From: Rummeliibacillus stabekisii
GTDB taxonomy: Bacteria; Bacillota; Bacilli; Bacillales_A; Planococcaceae
NCBI RefSeq assembly: GCF_007988965.1
Contig: NZ_BJVD01000004.1
Span: forward strand, 62,001 to 126,000
Length of the DNA: 64,000 nt
Direction: 5' to 3'
In this document: positions 8,617 to 17,028 of the stretch, one piece after another
How positions within the stretch are numbered: the first letter of the stretch is position 1
Layout of the letters: every line of letters begins with the position of its first letter
Notes under the pieces: model-generated
Database searches by the model: none
What the model was told of the DNA's origin: nothing
What the model saw: the letters and a program-made list of their open reading frames with translations, nothing else
Position numbers and translations under genes: made by a program

Positions 8617-9549
8617 ATGAAAAAACAAATCGGACTATTAGTAATGGCATATGGAACGCCAAATAGCGAAGAGGATTTAATTCCTTACTATACGCATATT
8701 CGTCACGGTCACCGTCCAAGCGATGAGCATATTGAAGACCTGCGTAGCCGTTATCAAGCAATCGGCGGCATCTCACCTTTAGCAGAAACAACAAGAAAAC
8801 AAGGTAAAGCGTTAGAAGCACGCTTAAATGAGATCCAAGATGACGCAGAATTCAAATTGTATATCGGTCTAAAACATATTGCACCATTCATTGAAGATGC
8901 AGTAGAACAAATGCACAATGACGGCATTACAGAAGCTGTATCAATCGTACTTGCACCGCATTTTTCATCTTTCTCTACCAAGTCTTACAACTCAAGAGCT
9001 TTAGACAAAGCTGCTGAACTTGGCAATCTAAAAATTCATACGATTGACAGCTGGTATAAAGAAGAAAAATTCCTGCAATATTGGACAGAAAAAATTAATG
9101 CAGAGTTCGATGCAATGTCTGATGAAGAACGTGAAACAGCATGCTTAATCGTTTGTGCACACTCACTTCCAGAAAAAATTATCGCAATGGGTGACCCATA
9201 TGCAGATCAATTGCATGAAACAGCTGAAATTCTGCAACAACGGACTGGCGTAAAGAATATGGAATTTGGATGGCAATCAGCAGGCCAAACAAAAGATCCT
9301 TGGCTTGGACCTGATGTTCAAGATTTAACTCGTGATTTATACAATAACAAAGGATACCGTTCATTTGTGTATACACCAGTTGGATTTGTAGCTGAACACT
9401 TAGAAGTGCTATATGACAATGACTATGAATGTAAAACAGTTTGCGAAGAATTAGGTGCTAACTATCATCGCCCTAAAATGCCAAACGACAACCCGTTATT
9501 CATTGACGCGTTAGCAGATGTTGTACAAAAAACATTGGCGAATGCCTAA
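8617..9549 (+). CDS. hemH: Coproporphyrin III ferrochelatase (HemH/CpfC)
   Basis: 310 aa, identical in length to B. subtilis HemH. The conserved metal-channel histidine is in the CAHSLPEKI motif (about residue 182), and the C-terminal [14 protein letters not shown] segment contains the conserved glutamate. In Firmicutes this enzyme inserts iron into coproporphyrin III, the penultimate step of the coproporphyrin-dependent heme pathway. In B. subtilis hemY follows at once; here a terminator and a lipoprotein gene follow instead, so coproporphyrinogen oxidase must be encoded elsewhere. Confidence 0.95.
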   Translation: MKKQIGLLVMAYGTPNSEEDLIPYYTHIRHGHRPSDEHIEDLRSRYQAIGGISPLAETTRKQGKALEARLNEIQDDAEFKLYIGLKHIAPFIEDAVEQMHNDGITEAVSIVLAPHFSSFSTKSYNSRALDKAAELGNLKIHTIDSWYKEEKFLQYWTEKINAEFDAMSDEERETACLIVCAHSLPEKIIAMGDPYADQLHETAEILQQRTGVKNMEFGWQSAGQTKDPWLGPDVQDLTRDLYNNKGYRSFVYTPVGFVAEHLEVLYDNDYECKTVCEELGANYHRPKMPNDNPLFIDALADVVQKTLANA

Positions 9550-9559
9550 ACAACAACTT

Positions 9560-9589
9560 AACTCTATCTCTTAAGGGATAGAGTTTTTA
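9560..9589 (+). terminator. Terminator after hemH
   Basis: ACTCTATC (9561-9568) pairs with GATAGAGT (9577-9584) and is followed by TTTTTA. Confidence 0.8.
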
Positions 9590-9623
9590 CTAAGAGAACA
9601 CTCTTTCTAAAAGGAGATAAGAA

Positions 9624-10130
9624 ATGAAAAAAGCTTTTATTAGTGTTGCGATCATTGCTGGTGTTCTAGCAGGATGCAATAATGCAGATACATCTAAGAA
9701 TGATGATACCTCTAAAAATGCAAGCCAATCTGCTATAGAGGTGAAGGTGGATATCCAAACACCTGATCATGTAAAGGCGAAGAAAGATATAGAATTAGTG
9801 GCACACGTTACACAAGCGGATAAAGCTGTGGACGATGCAGACGAAGTGAAATTTGAAGTATGGGAATCAGGCCACCGTGATAAAAGTGAAATTTTAATGG
9901 GTGAACTCGAAAAAGACGGTGTGTATAAAGCAACAACTAAATTTAGCCATGATGGTGTTTACTATATGTATGCACATACTACTGCACGCGGCCTGCATGT
10001 AATGCCAAAGAAAAAAATAACTGTAGGCAAACCAGACCTCAGCAAAGTCAAAGAAGATAAAGATGATGGAAAAATGGATATGAATATGATGGATATGGAC
10101 CATTCTAAAAAGGATGAAGACGACCATTAA
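9624..10130 (+). CDS. Lipoprotein with YtkA-like (FixH-type) domain and metal-binding tail
   Basis: 168 aa. A lipoprotein signal peptide ends in the lipobox LAGC (Cys18). A Ser/Asp/Lys linker precedes an immunoglobulin-like YtkA domain (about residues 42-135: EVKVDIQTPDHVKAKKDIEL to HTTARGLHVMPKKKI). The C-terminal ~28 residues are rich in Met, Asp and His (MDMNMMDMDHS, ending DDH), a composition typical of copper or other soft-metal binding. The family is associated with copper handling and cytochrome oxidase assembly; the placement directly after hemH is compatible with a role in heme-copper oxidase maturation. That role is inference. AAAGGAG precedes the ATG. Confidence 0.82.
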   Translation: MKKAFISVAIIAGVLAGCNNADTSKNDDTSKNASQSAIEVKVDIQTPDHVKAKKDIELVAHVTQADKAVDDADEVKFEVWESGHRDKSEILMGELEKDGVYKATTKFSHDGVYYMYAHTTARGLHVMPKKKITVGKPDLSKVKEDKDDGKMDMNMMDMDHSKKDEDDH

Positions 10131-10146
10131 TAGCTGAAAAAAATAG

Positions 10147-10175
10147 TTGCACATTCTAAAAATATGATGTAGTAT
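10147..10175 (+). promoter_or_regulatory. Candidate promoter of the TetR regulator (yhgD)
   Basis: TTGCAC at 10147-10152 and TAGTAT at 10170-10175 are separated by 17 nt. The operator-like palindrome begins 2 nt after the -10, so it would cover the transcription start. Confidence 0.5.
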
Positions 10176-10176
10176 T

Positions 10177-10211
10177 ATTGACCAGATGACTGAAAATGTT
10201 TTCTGGTCAAT
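10177..10211. promoter_or_regulatory. Operator-like palindrome before the TetR gene
   Basis: ATTGACCAGA (10177-10186) and TCTGGTCAAT (10202-10211) are perfect 10-nt inverted arms, 15 nt apart, immediately downstream of the putative -10. A related TTGACCA palindrome stands in the same position before yhgE, suggesting one repressor acts at both. Confidence 0.65.
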
Positions 10212-10243
10212 TTTATTTTTGAGGGAAGTAGGTGAGAAACAAG

Positions 10244-10813
10244 ATGGATCGTAAGCAAGAGATTCTAGAAGCGGCCTCCAAGTCTTTTTCACTGTTTGGG
10301 TACAAAGCGACTACAATGGAACAAGTCGCTAAATTAGCGAATGTTGGGAAAGGAACTATTTATACTTTCTTCGCCAATAAAGAAATCCTGCTTCAGGAAA
10401 TTGTATTAAAAATGATACTAGAAATGAAAGCCGAAGTAGAGGTTGAAATAGATCCTACATTGCCTTTTAGAGATAATGCACACCGTGTATTGATGAAAAT
10501 CCTGCAATTCCGTGAGGTACATCAACTTTATGCGAAGCTGGTAGAGGAAGAAAAAGAACTTCGAACACCAGCGGTTAAAATTATGCTCGAACGGGTAGAA
10601 AGTGAGATAGTATCCTATATTGCTGAAAAATTTGATATTGCGATAGGAAAAAAGGAATTGCGTGAATGTGATTCTGAGCTTGTTGCATATTTGTTATATA
10701 AAGCATATATTGCTTTTGTAGCCGACTGGGGTCAAACACATGAAAAAGAGTTAACCGAAGACCAAATCGCTTCATTGTTTCAAAACACTATTTTTCGTGG
10801 GCTTTTGCCCTAA
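10244..10813 (+). CDS. yhgD: TetR/AcrR-family regulator (YhgD-like)
   Basis: 189 aa from the ATG at 10244 (AGGTGA 8 nt upstream); an in-frame GTG at 10232 is an alternative with a poorer ribosome site. Residues about 1-50 are a TetR helix-turn-helix (ILEAASKSFSLFGYKATTMEQVA... VGKGTIYTFFANKEIL). The rest is a helical ligand-binding and dimerisation domain. It directly precedes the YhgE/Pip gene, as yhgD precedes yhgE in B. subtilis, and matching palindromes before both genes point to autoregulation plus control of yhgE. Its inducer is unknown. Confidence 0.9.
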   Translation: MDRKQEILEAASKSFSLFGYKATTMEQVAKLANVGKGTIYTFFANKEILLQEIVLKMILEMKAEVEVEIDPTLPFRDNAHRVLMKILQFREVHQLYAKLVEEEKELRTPAVKIMLERVESEIVSYIAEKFDIAIGKKELRECDSELVAYLLYKAYIAFVADWGQTHEKELTEDQIASLFQNTIFRGLLP

Positions 10814-10829
10814 TTCTTTTTGAATAAAA

Positions 10830-10853
10830 TTGACCAATTGAACAATTGGGTCA
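10830..10853. promoter_or_regulatory. Operator-like palindrome before yhgE
   Basis: TGACCAATTG (10831-10840) and CAATTGGGTCA (10843-10853) form an inverted repeat with one extra G. It abuts TAAAAT (10825-10830), a plausible -10. The TTGACCA half-site is shared with the palindrome before the TetR gene. Confidence 0.6.
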
Positions 10854-10878
10854 GTTGGTATTAAGGAGGACTAAAAGC

Positions 10879-13689
10879 GTGATTAAAGCAGAATGGAGTG
10901 CAATTTTTCATTCTAAAAAGGTTTTAGTTGCTATCATCGCCATTTTATTTGTTCCTATTATTTACGCGGGTACATATTTATGGGCATATTGGGATCCATA
11001 CTCACACTTGGATGAGCTCCCAGTAGCTATTGTAAATGATGATACTGGAGCAAAATTGGATGGCAAAAAACAAAACCTAGGGAATGACCTCGTCGAAAGG
11101 TTAATCGACAGTAATAAATTTAAGTTTAAGGAAGTCTCCGATTCAGCCGGAAAAGATGGTTTGAAGAATCGCGATTATTATTTAGAAATTCTTATTCCAA
11201 AAGATTTCACTAAAAATGCAGGTTCTTTATTAGAAGATGATCCCGAACAAATGAAGATCATATACCGGCCAAATGAAGGGTATAACTTCTTGGGAAGCCA
11301 AATCGGGAATTCAGCAATCGAATTGGTTCGTAAAGAAGTCAATAAACAAGTATCAGCAACTTATGCAAAAACATTATTTGCTAATATAAAGAAAATGGGC
11401 AATGGATTTGGCGATGCAGCCAATGGTGCTGGCAAACTAGCAACAGGTGCCGGCAAGCTGGATAAAGGCGCAAATCAGCTCAATGAAGGTGTTCAATCTG
11501 CAAAAGAAGGCTCCACAAAACTGAATAACGGAGCACAATCAGCCAAAAATGGCGCCTACGACTTAAAAAATGGCGTGGATTCAGCAGCGAACGGTGCGAA
11601 TAAGCTAAATGACGGTGCCAGTTCAGCAGCCACTGGTGCAAAGGATTTAGAAAATGGTATTAACTCAGCAGCAGATGGCGCGAATAAATTAAATGATGGT
11701 GCTAATTCGGCAACCACTGGTGCAAAGGATTTAGAAAATGGTATTAACTCAGCAGCAGACGGTGCGAATAAGGTAAATGACGGTGCCCAATCCGCTATCA
11801 ATGGCTCGAAAGAATTGCAGAATGGTATCAACTCAGCTAAGAGTGGTTCCACTCAATTGCAGACAGGTTCATCTGACTTGAAAAAAGGAACAGAGAGCCT
11901 TGTTTCAGGGTTAGAAGGCAATACAGCTAATATTCAGGCTTTAAATAAAGGTGCACAATTAGTAAATAACGGCGTGGCAACATTAAGCGGTAGCTTGTCT
12001 CAATTAGTGCCCGGAGCTGCGTATGTTTCAAACGGTGTGACAAAACTGGTGAATCTTATTGGTGAATTGCCTAATCAAGTCCAGTCATTAAAAACAGGTG
12101 TTGCAGATATAAATGGCAAAGCAACCAACCTGACAGCTAATAGCTCATCTTTATCTAACAATACGAAAAAGTTAATTGAACAAATTAATAATATGGATAT
12201 TCCGGCAGAGCAAAAACAAGCATTGCTTCAGACCGCTAATGCAGTAGATAAAGATGCGACAACTGTGAATACAGAAGCTGGAGAACTAAGTAAAGTTACT
12301 TCACAAGTAAACCAAAGTGTAAGCAACATTAATGCACCAAGTACGGGAGACGACTTATCTAAACTAAAACAAGGCGCAATAGATGTATCGAGTGGTCTAG
12401 ATAAAATGAATCAATCTGTCTCAAATGAACTTGCCCCAGGAACAAAAGATTTGGCAGACGGCACAAGCCAGCTTGCAGACAAATGGAACAGTTCAATTGA
12501 GGGTGCGAAAAAATTAGATGCAGGTGCTGGTCAGTTAAACACAGGTATTTCTTCGCTTGATAATGGATTAGGCCACTTGCAAACAGGTTCAGGTAAATTA
12601 ACTTCAGGCCTTGGTACACTCAGCAATGGCACAAACTCACTTGCCAATGGTATGGGTAAACTACAAAATGGTTCTACTCAATTAACGACAGGATTAGGTA
12701 CATTAAGCAATGGTACCAAATCATTAGTTGGCGGTATTGGTCAATTGCAAGCAGGTTCAGGTCAATTATCAACAGGATTAGGTACATTAAGTAACGGTAC
12801 CAAATCATTAGTTGGCGGCATGGGTCAATTGCAAACAGGCTCAGGTCAGCTGGCAACAGGTTTAGATACATTAAGCAACGGTACCAAATCATTAGTCAGC
12901 GGATCAGCACAGCTATCTGATGGTTCTAGCCAGCTTGCATCAGGTGCAGGCGAATTGCAGGACGGTGCGGATAAACTGCAAGGTAAACTAGCAGATGCCC
13001 ATGACCAAGCTTCTAAAATTAAAGCAAATCAAAAAACGTATGATATGGTCGGCGAACCGGTCGAAGTAGAGAAACAAGAAGTAAATAAAGTACCAACCTA
13101 TGGTACAGGTTTTGCTCCATTTATGCTTTCTCTCGGCTTATTCGTTGGAGCCCTCATGCTGTCGATTATTTATCCATTTGTAGACGCAGCAATCAGACCG
13201 AAAAACGGCTTTTCTTGGTTCTTAAGTAAAGTATCCGTTTTAGCTGTTGTTGGATTGGTTCAATCGACACTAGTTGTCATTATCGCTTTATTTTTCCTAA
13301 AAATAGAGGTAGTCAATGTACCAGCGTTTATATTCATGACTGTTTTGGCAAGCTACACATTCTTAGCACTAATTCAAATGCTTGTTTCCATCCTAGATAA
13401 TCCAGGCCGTTTTATTGCGATCATTATCTTGGTATTGCAATTAACAACAAGTGCGGGTACATTCCCATTAGAATTAGTGTCAAAACCATTACAAGTATTT
13501 AATAAATTCTTACCGATGACGTATTCAATCCAAGGGTTTAGAGCAGCCATCTCCACAGGCGATATGAGCTTCTTTGCCTTTAATGCAGTTGTATTAATTT
13601 CCTGCATGGTTGTATTCTTAATCATTACTTGCGGCTATTTCGTTTTACGTTACAAAAAACGTTTTTCAAGAGAAGCAGCAGCTGAATAA
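10879..13689 (+). CDS. yhgE: YhgE/Pip-family membrane protein with long Gly-rich repeat domain
   Basis: 936 aa from the GTG at 10879, which has AAGGAGGA 9 nt upstream; upstream in-frame codons lie in the operator. One N-terminal membrane segment (VLVAIIAILFVPIIYAGTYLW, residues about 17-37) follows the positively charged start. A YhgE/Pip N domain extends to about residue 170. Next come ~550 residues of L-x-x-G-x-x-x-L/A-x-x-G repeats, then five to six C-terminal membrane segments of ABC-2 type (from about residue 750). The family includes phage-infection protein of Lactococcus and resembles type VII secretion EsaA. The protein is longer than B. subtilis YhgE, mainly through tandem 28-residue repeats. 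It is likely controlled by the adjacent TetR regulator. Confidence 0.9.
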   Translation: MIKAEWSAIFHSKKVLVAIIAILFVPIIYAGTYLWAYWDPYSHLDELPVAIVNDDTGAKLDGKKQNLGNDLVERLIDSNKFKFKEVSDSAGKDGLKNRDYYLEILIPKDFTKNAGSLLEDDPEQMKIIYRPNEGYNFLGSQIGNSAIELVRKEVNKQVSATYAKTLFANIKKMGNGFGDAANGAGKLATGAGKLDKGANQLNEGVQSAKEGSTKLNNGAQSAKNGAYDLKNGVDSAANGANKLNDGASSAATGAKDLENGINSAADGANKLNDGANSATTGAKDLENGINSAADGANKVNDGAQSAINGSKELQNGINSAKSGSTQLQTGSSDLKKGTESLVSGLEGNTANIQALNKGAQLVNNGVATLSGSLSQLVPGAAYVSNGVTKLVNLIGELPNQVQSLKTGVADINGKATNLTANSSSLSNNTKKLIEQINNMDIPAEQKQALLQTANAVDKDATTVNTEAGELSKVTSQVNQSVSNINAPSTGDDLSKLKQGAIDVSSGLDKMNQSVSNELAPGTKDLADGTSQLADKWNSSIEGAKKLDAGAGQLNTGISSLDNGLGHLQTGSGKLTSGLGTLSNGTNSLANGMGKLQNGSTQLTTGLGTLSNGTKSLVGGIGQLQAGSGQLSTGLGTLSNGTKSLVGGMGQLQTGSGQLATGLDTLSNGTKSLVSGSAQLSDGSSQLASGAGELQDGADKLQGKLADAHDQASKIKANQKTYDMVGEPVEVEKQEVNKVPTYGTGFAPFMLSLGLFVGALMLSIIYPFVDAAIRPKNGFSWFLSKVSVLAVVGLVQSTLVVIIALFFLKIEVVNVPAFIFMTVLASYTFLALIQMLVSILDNPGRFIAIIILVLQLTTSAGTFPLELVSKPLQVFNKFLPMTYSIQGFRAAISTGDMSFFAFNAVVLISCMVVFLIITCGYFVLRYKKRFSREAAAE

Positions 13690-13694
13690 TTAAA

Positions 13695-13731
13695 AAGAAA
13701 AGACCAGAGAATTGTATTCTCTGGTCTTTTC
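13695..13731 (+). terminator. Terminator after yhgE
   Basis: AAAAGACCAGAGAA pairs with TTCTCTGGTCTTTT around a short TTGTA loop. Confidence 0.92.
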
Positions 13732-13745
13732 TATGTATCTAATAG

Positions 13746-13780
13746 AAAAAGGATTGTGAATGAGATTCACAATCCTTTTT
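13746..13780 (-). terminator. Terminator of yhfH (minus strand), possibly bidirectional
   Basis: AAAAAGGATTGTGAAT pairs with ATTCACAATCCTTTTT around TGAG-type loop; A and T tracts flank both sides. It lies about 90 nt after the yhfH stop on the minus strand. Confidence 0.8.
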
Positions 13781-13869
13781 CTGCGATTTTGTTGTAAGCA
13801 AATGTTGTAAGCAAATTACTTATAGGTTCATTCTCTAAGGAATGAGCACAAGAGCAAGTAATATGGATG

Positions 13870-13995
13870 TTATAAGGTATTGCAATGTTCACAAGTGTTT
13901 GCATAGCACTCACTTTGTTCATCGATTTTTTCGCCACATTCTACACAGTGTTTATCAGGTAAGTTTTTGAAAAATTCTACAACGTTTTCTAACAT
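13870..13995 (-). CDS. yhfH: YhfH family small zinc-ribbon protein
   Basis: A 41-aa ORF. It begins MLENVVEFFKNLPDK and contains CVEC and then CYANTCEHC, i.e. two CxxC knuckles of a treble-clef or rubredoxin-like zinc ribbon, ending CNTL. The ATG is preceded by an ideal AAGGAGGAGA and the gene is followed by a strong hairpin, so it is real despite its size. Composition and context (next to lplJ, with lcfB nearby) match B. subtilis yhfH, which lies by yhfI-yhfJ(lplJ). Function is not established. Divergent from lplJ across a long perfect palindrome. Confidence 0.85.
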   Translation of the reverse strand: MLENVVEFFKNLPDKHCVECGEKIDEQSECYANTCEHCNTL

Positions 13996-14034
13996 TGAAT
14001 TCTCCTCCTTAACATATCTGTTATATTACTGCTT

Positions 14035-14059
14035 TGTTATAATGTATTGTATTATAACA
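14035..14059. promoter_or_regulatory. Perfect palindrome between divergent yhfH and lplJ
   Basis: TGTTATAAT (14035-14043) and ATTATAACA (14051-14059) are 9-nt inverted arms with a 7-nt spacer. Each arm contains a TATAAT hexamer, one per strand, and TTGACA on the minus strand (14075-14070) lies 18 nt from TACAAT for yhfH. A further TGTTATA at 14019 repeats the half-site. Likely an operator overlapping promoter elements; the regulator is unknown. Confidence 0.55.
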
Positions 14060-14134
14060 GGTGGAGAAATGTCAATACAAAAACCCAAATATATTGTAAA
14101 ATAAACGTAGTATTGTAACTGAGGAGTGTATTCA

Positions 14135-15127
14135 ATGTATTTTATAGATAATAAAGGAATCACAGATCCACGTATTAATTTGGCTATTGAAGAATATGCA
14201 CTGAAAACGTTAAATGTGGAAGACGAATCTTATTTGCTTTTTTATATAAATCAACCATCTATCATTATTGGAAGAAATCAAAACACAATTGAAGAAATTA
14301 ATACAGATTACGTGGAAGATCAGAATATTATTGTTGTGAGACGCTTATCAGGCGGCGGCGCAGTCTATCATGATCTGGGCAATTTAAATTACAGCTTTAT
14401 CACAAAAGATGATGGCGAATCGTTCCAAAACTTTAAGAAGTTTACGCAGCCTGTTGTGGATGCGATGAAAAACCTAGGTATCCAATCGGAGCTGTCTGGC
14501 CGCAATGATATTCTGGCTGAAGGACGCAAAATTTCAGGGAACGCTATGTTTTCTACAAAAGGCCGCCTATTTAGCCATGGTACCCTTTTGTTTGATACAA
14601 ATATTGATGAAGTCGTAAATGCATTAAAAGTGAGAAAAGAAAAAATTGAATCAAAAGGGATCAAATCTGTCCGTTCTCGTGTAGCTAATATTGTGGACTT
14701 TATGGACAAACCAATCACAGTTGAAGAGTTCCGAATGGAAATCTTAAAATCGATATTTGGCGGAGAAGAAAATATTCAATACTATGAATTCACCGATGAA
14801 GATTGGGCAAACATTCATAAACTATCAGAGGAGCGATATCAACAGTGGGATTGGAACTATGGCCAATCACCGAAATTCAATATTCAACGCTCTAGTAAAT
14901 TCCCATCCGGTTTTATTGACTTGCGCTTAGAAGTCAACAAAGGCTTGATGGAGGATGTGCATATCTTCGGCGATTTCTTTGGCGTAGGGGAAATGAAAGA
15001 TATCGAAGAAGCTTTAAAAGGAAAAAGATATAGCTTGGATGCAATAGGAGAAGCTCTTGAAGGAATCGACATCCCGACTTATTTTGGCGGTGTATCGAAA
15101 GAAGAATTCCTAAAGCTTATATACTAA
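14135..15127 (+). CDS. lplJ: Lipoate-protein ligase LplJ
   Basis: 330 aa from the ATG at 14135 with GAGGAG 8 nt upstream; a GTG at 14126 overlaps that ribosome site. The LplA/BPL fold is clear: NQPSIIIGRNQNTIEEIN, then RRLSGGGAVYHDLGNLNYSFI (the RRxSGGGxVyHD lipoyl-AMP signature, residues about 70-90), and the lysine-bearing GRKISGNAMF loop. The C-terminal ~90 residues are the accessory lipoate-ligase domain. It activates free lipoate with ATP and attaches it to E2/GcvH lysines. B. subtilis has the same gene (yhfJ) beside yhfH and near lcfB. Confidence 0.93.
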   Translation: MYFIDNKGITDPRINLAIEEYALKTLNVEDESYLLFYINQPSIIIGRNQNTIEEINTDYVEDQNIIVVRRLSGGGAVYHDLGNLNYSFITKDDGESFQNFKKFTQPVVDAMKNLGIQSELSGRNDILAEGRKISGNAMFSTKGRLFSHGTLLFDTNIDEVVNALKVRKEKIESKGIKSVRSRVANIVDFMDKPITVEEFRMEILKSIFGGEENIQYYEFTDEDWANIHKLSEERYQQWDWNYGQSPKFNIQRSSKFPSGFIDLRLEVNKGLMEDVHIFGDFFGVGEMKDIEEALKGKRYSLDAIGEALEGIDIPTYFGGVSKEEFLKLIY

Positions 15128-15225
15128 ACGAACAAAAAAGTTGTTTCTGTACAGGCAGTCACACTAATCGGCTGTCTGTGTAGGAATCCAATAGAAACGA
15201 ACACTTATTGAAAGGGGGGAGTTTA

Positions 15226-15930
15226 ATGGCTACACATCGGATCCTTATTGTAGAAGATGACTTAAAAATAGCATCTCTGTTGGCGGAAACGCTCAGAAGG
15301 TATCATTATGATGTAAAGGCAGTAGAATCCTTTGAAAACATTTTGGAAGAGTTTCAAATGTTCAGCCCTCATATTGTCCTGTTAGATATCAATTTGCCTT
15401 CATATGACGGTTATTATTGGTGTCGCCAGTTAAGACAAGTGACGACATGCCCCATTATATTTATTTCGGCTCGCTCAGGCGAAATGGATCAAATCTTTGC
15501 ATTGGAGAATGGCGGAGATGATTTTATAACAAAGCCATTTAATTACGAAATTGTTCTAGCTAAGATTAAAAGCCATTTAAGAAGAACATACGGGGAATAT
15601 GCGGCAACCCAAAAAGAAAGAGTCATTAAACTTGGGCAATTTCAGCTTTATATAGAAAGAATGGAGCTCCACAGCAAGAACGAAATTATACCTCTGCAGA
15701 AAAAAGAATGTGTCATTCTGGAATTATTAATGGGCTCGACTCCAAAAGTCGTGACGCGTGAACAGCTTTTAGAAGAGCTATGGGATGATCAATCATTTGT
15801 AGATGAGAATACGCTTAATGTGAATATGGCTCGCGTACGAAAAAAACTCTCCGATTACTCCATCCAATCTTCTATCGAAACAGTTCGGGGCGCTGGTTAT
15901 CGATTTGTATTATGTGAAGAGGAACAATAA
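15226..15930 (+). CDS. Response regulator of BceR type
   Basis: 234 aa from the ATG at 15226 (AAAGGGGGGAG upstream); a TTG at 15208 is in frame but lies in that ribosome site. N-terminal receiver domain with acidic pocket EDD (10-12) and phosphoacceptor Asp54 in LLDINLPSYDG; C-terminal OmpR/PhoB winged helix (about 130-230, ending TVRGAGYRF). The DINLP...DGYYWCRQLR stretch is characteristic of BceR-like regulators. It is 2 nt from its sensor kinase gene and upstream of a BceAB transporter pair, which it probably activates in response to peptide antibiotics. Confidence 0.9.
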   Translation: MATHRILIVEDDLKIASLLAETLRRYHYDVKAVESFENILEEFQMFSPHIVLLDINLPSYDGYYWCRQLRQVTTCPIIFISARSGEMDQIFALENGGDDFITKPFNYEIVLAKIKSHLRRTYGEYAATQKERVIKLGQFQLYIERMELHSKNEIIPLQKKECVILELLMGSTPKVVTREQLLEELWDDQSFVDENTLNVNMARVRKKLSDYSIQSSIETVRGAGYRFVLCEEEQ

Positions 15931-15932
15931 CA

Positions 15933-16931
15933 ATGGATTCTATCAAATTATTTATAAAGGATCATATTGGTTTTTTAATCTTTAATCTGCTCCTAGTTTT
16001 ATTTATTCTTTTGCTCTATTGGCTAGATGGCTTTAGAAATACAGATACAGCCATATATACAGTAATCATTTCAATCATTTTGACTATTACTTTCCTATTC
16101 ACACGCTATGTTATGAGACAGTCCTTCTATGGGAAAATACTGCAAAAACCTTTAAAGATGGAAGAGGCTTTGCAGAAAAATGCTAAAATGCCGGAAAATA
16201 TAGCCACTGAAAAGTATATACACGAGCTATACCGGTTATATGAATTAGAAGCTCAAGCCCTATACGCTCATCAAAAAAGGCAAATGCAGTTTATGAATCA
16301 ATGGGTACATCAAATGAAAACGCCCATCAGCGTTTTGGAGCTGTTGCTGCAAGATGAAACTGAACTGGACCGAGAAAGTGTGCGAGAAGAAGTTGAGCGA
16401 TTAAGGCGAGGTTTAGAAACCGTTTTGATGAATGCGCGTCTAGATACTTTTGAAGAGGATATGAAAATTGAACAGGTAGCATTATTACCATTGGTCAGCT
16501 CGGTTATTAATGAAAACAAACGTTTATTTATTAAAAATCAGGTATATCCTCAAATTAAAGTGGACGAAGATTGTATAGTAGCGACAGATGCAAAATGGTT
16601 TAAGTTTATCGTTGGGCAATTCATTACCAATGCGGTGAAATATACGTTTGAAAAAGGAAAAAAAGTATATATATCATCCTCTCATGACCATGGGCACGTC
16701 ATCCTTACCATTAAAGATGAAGGCATTGGAATCCCGCCTTCTGATTTAAAACGTGTAACCAAAGCCTTTTTCACAGGAGAGAATGGCCGGAAAACAGCCG
16801 AATCGACCGGTATGGGACTATATTTGGCAAAAGAAGTATGTGAGAAACTTGGCCATCATATGGAGATTGATTCAGCAGTCGGGGAAGGTACAACAGTGCG
16901 CATTTCTTTTAAGTGTCACTTCCACGAATGA
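15933..16931 (+). CDS. Intramembrane-sensing histidine kinase of BceS type
   Basis: 332 aa. Two N-terminal membrane helices (about 12-30 and 41-60) are joined by only ~10 residues, so there is no extracellular sensor domain. This is the hallmark of BceS-like kinases, which sense through the partner ABC transporter. Phosphoacceptor His126 lies in WVHQMKTPISVLE; the ATP-binding domain has N (FITNAVKYT), G1 (KDEGIGIP) and G2 (STGMGLYLAKEV) boxes. Starts 2 nt after the regulator stop. The transporter genes follow after 97 nt. Confidence 0.92.
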   Translation: MDSIKLFIKDHIGFLIFNLLLVLFILLLYWLDGFRNTDTAIYTVIISIILTITFLFTRYVMRQSFYGKILQKPLKMEEALQKNAKMPENIATEKYIHELYRLYELEAQALYAHQKRQMQFMNQWVHQMKTPISVLELLLQDETELDRESVREEVERLRRGLETVLMNARLDTFEEDMKIEQVALLPLVSSVINENKRLFIKNQVYPQIKVDEDCIVATDAKWFKFIVGQFITNAVKYTFEKGKKVYISSSHDHGHVILTIKDEGIGIPPSDLKRVTKAFFTGENGRKTAESTGMGLYLAKEVCEKLGHHMEIDSAVGEGTTVRISFKCHFHE

Positions 16932-17028
16932 ATTTGACTAGACCTACAAAAATTCTGTTTCCCTAGCTTTGTCTACCCGTTTATGTGAAAGAAAGCCTTC
17001 TAGAAAATGATAAAAGCGAGGAATTCAT

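Noticed and set aside
16905-17028. BceR operator before the ABC transporter genes
   Set aside because: Only an isolated GTGTCAC at the end of the kinase gene was found, without an inverted partner.
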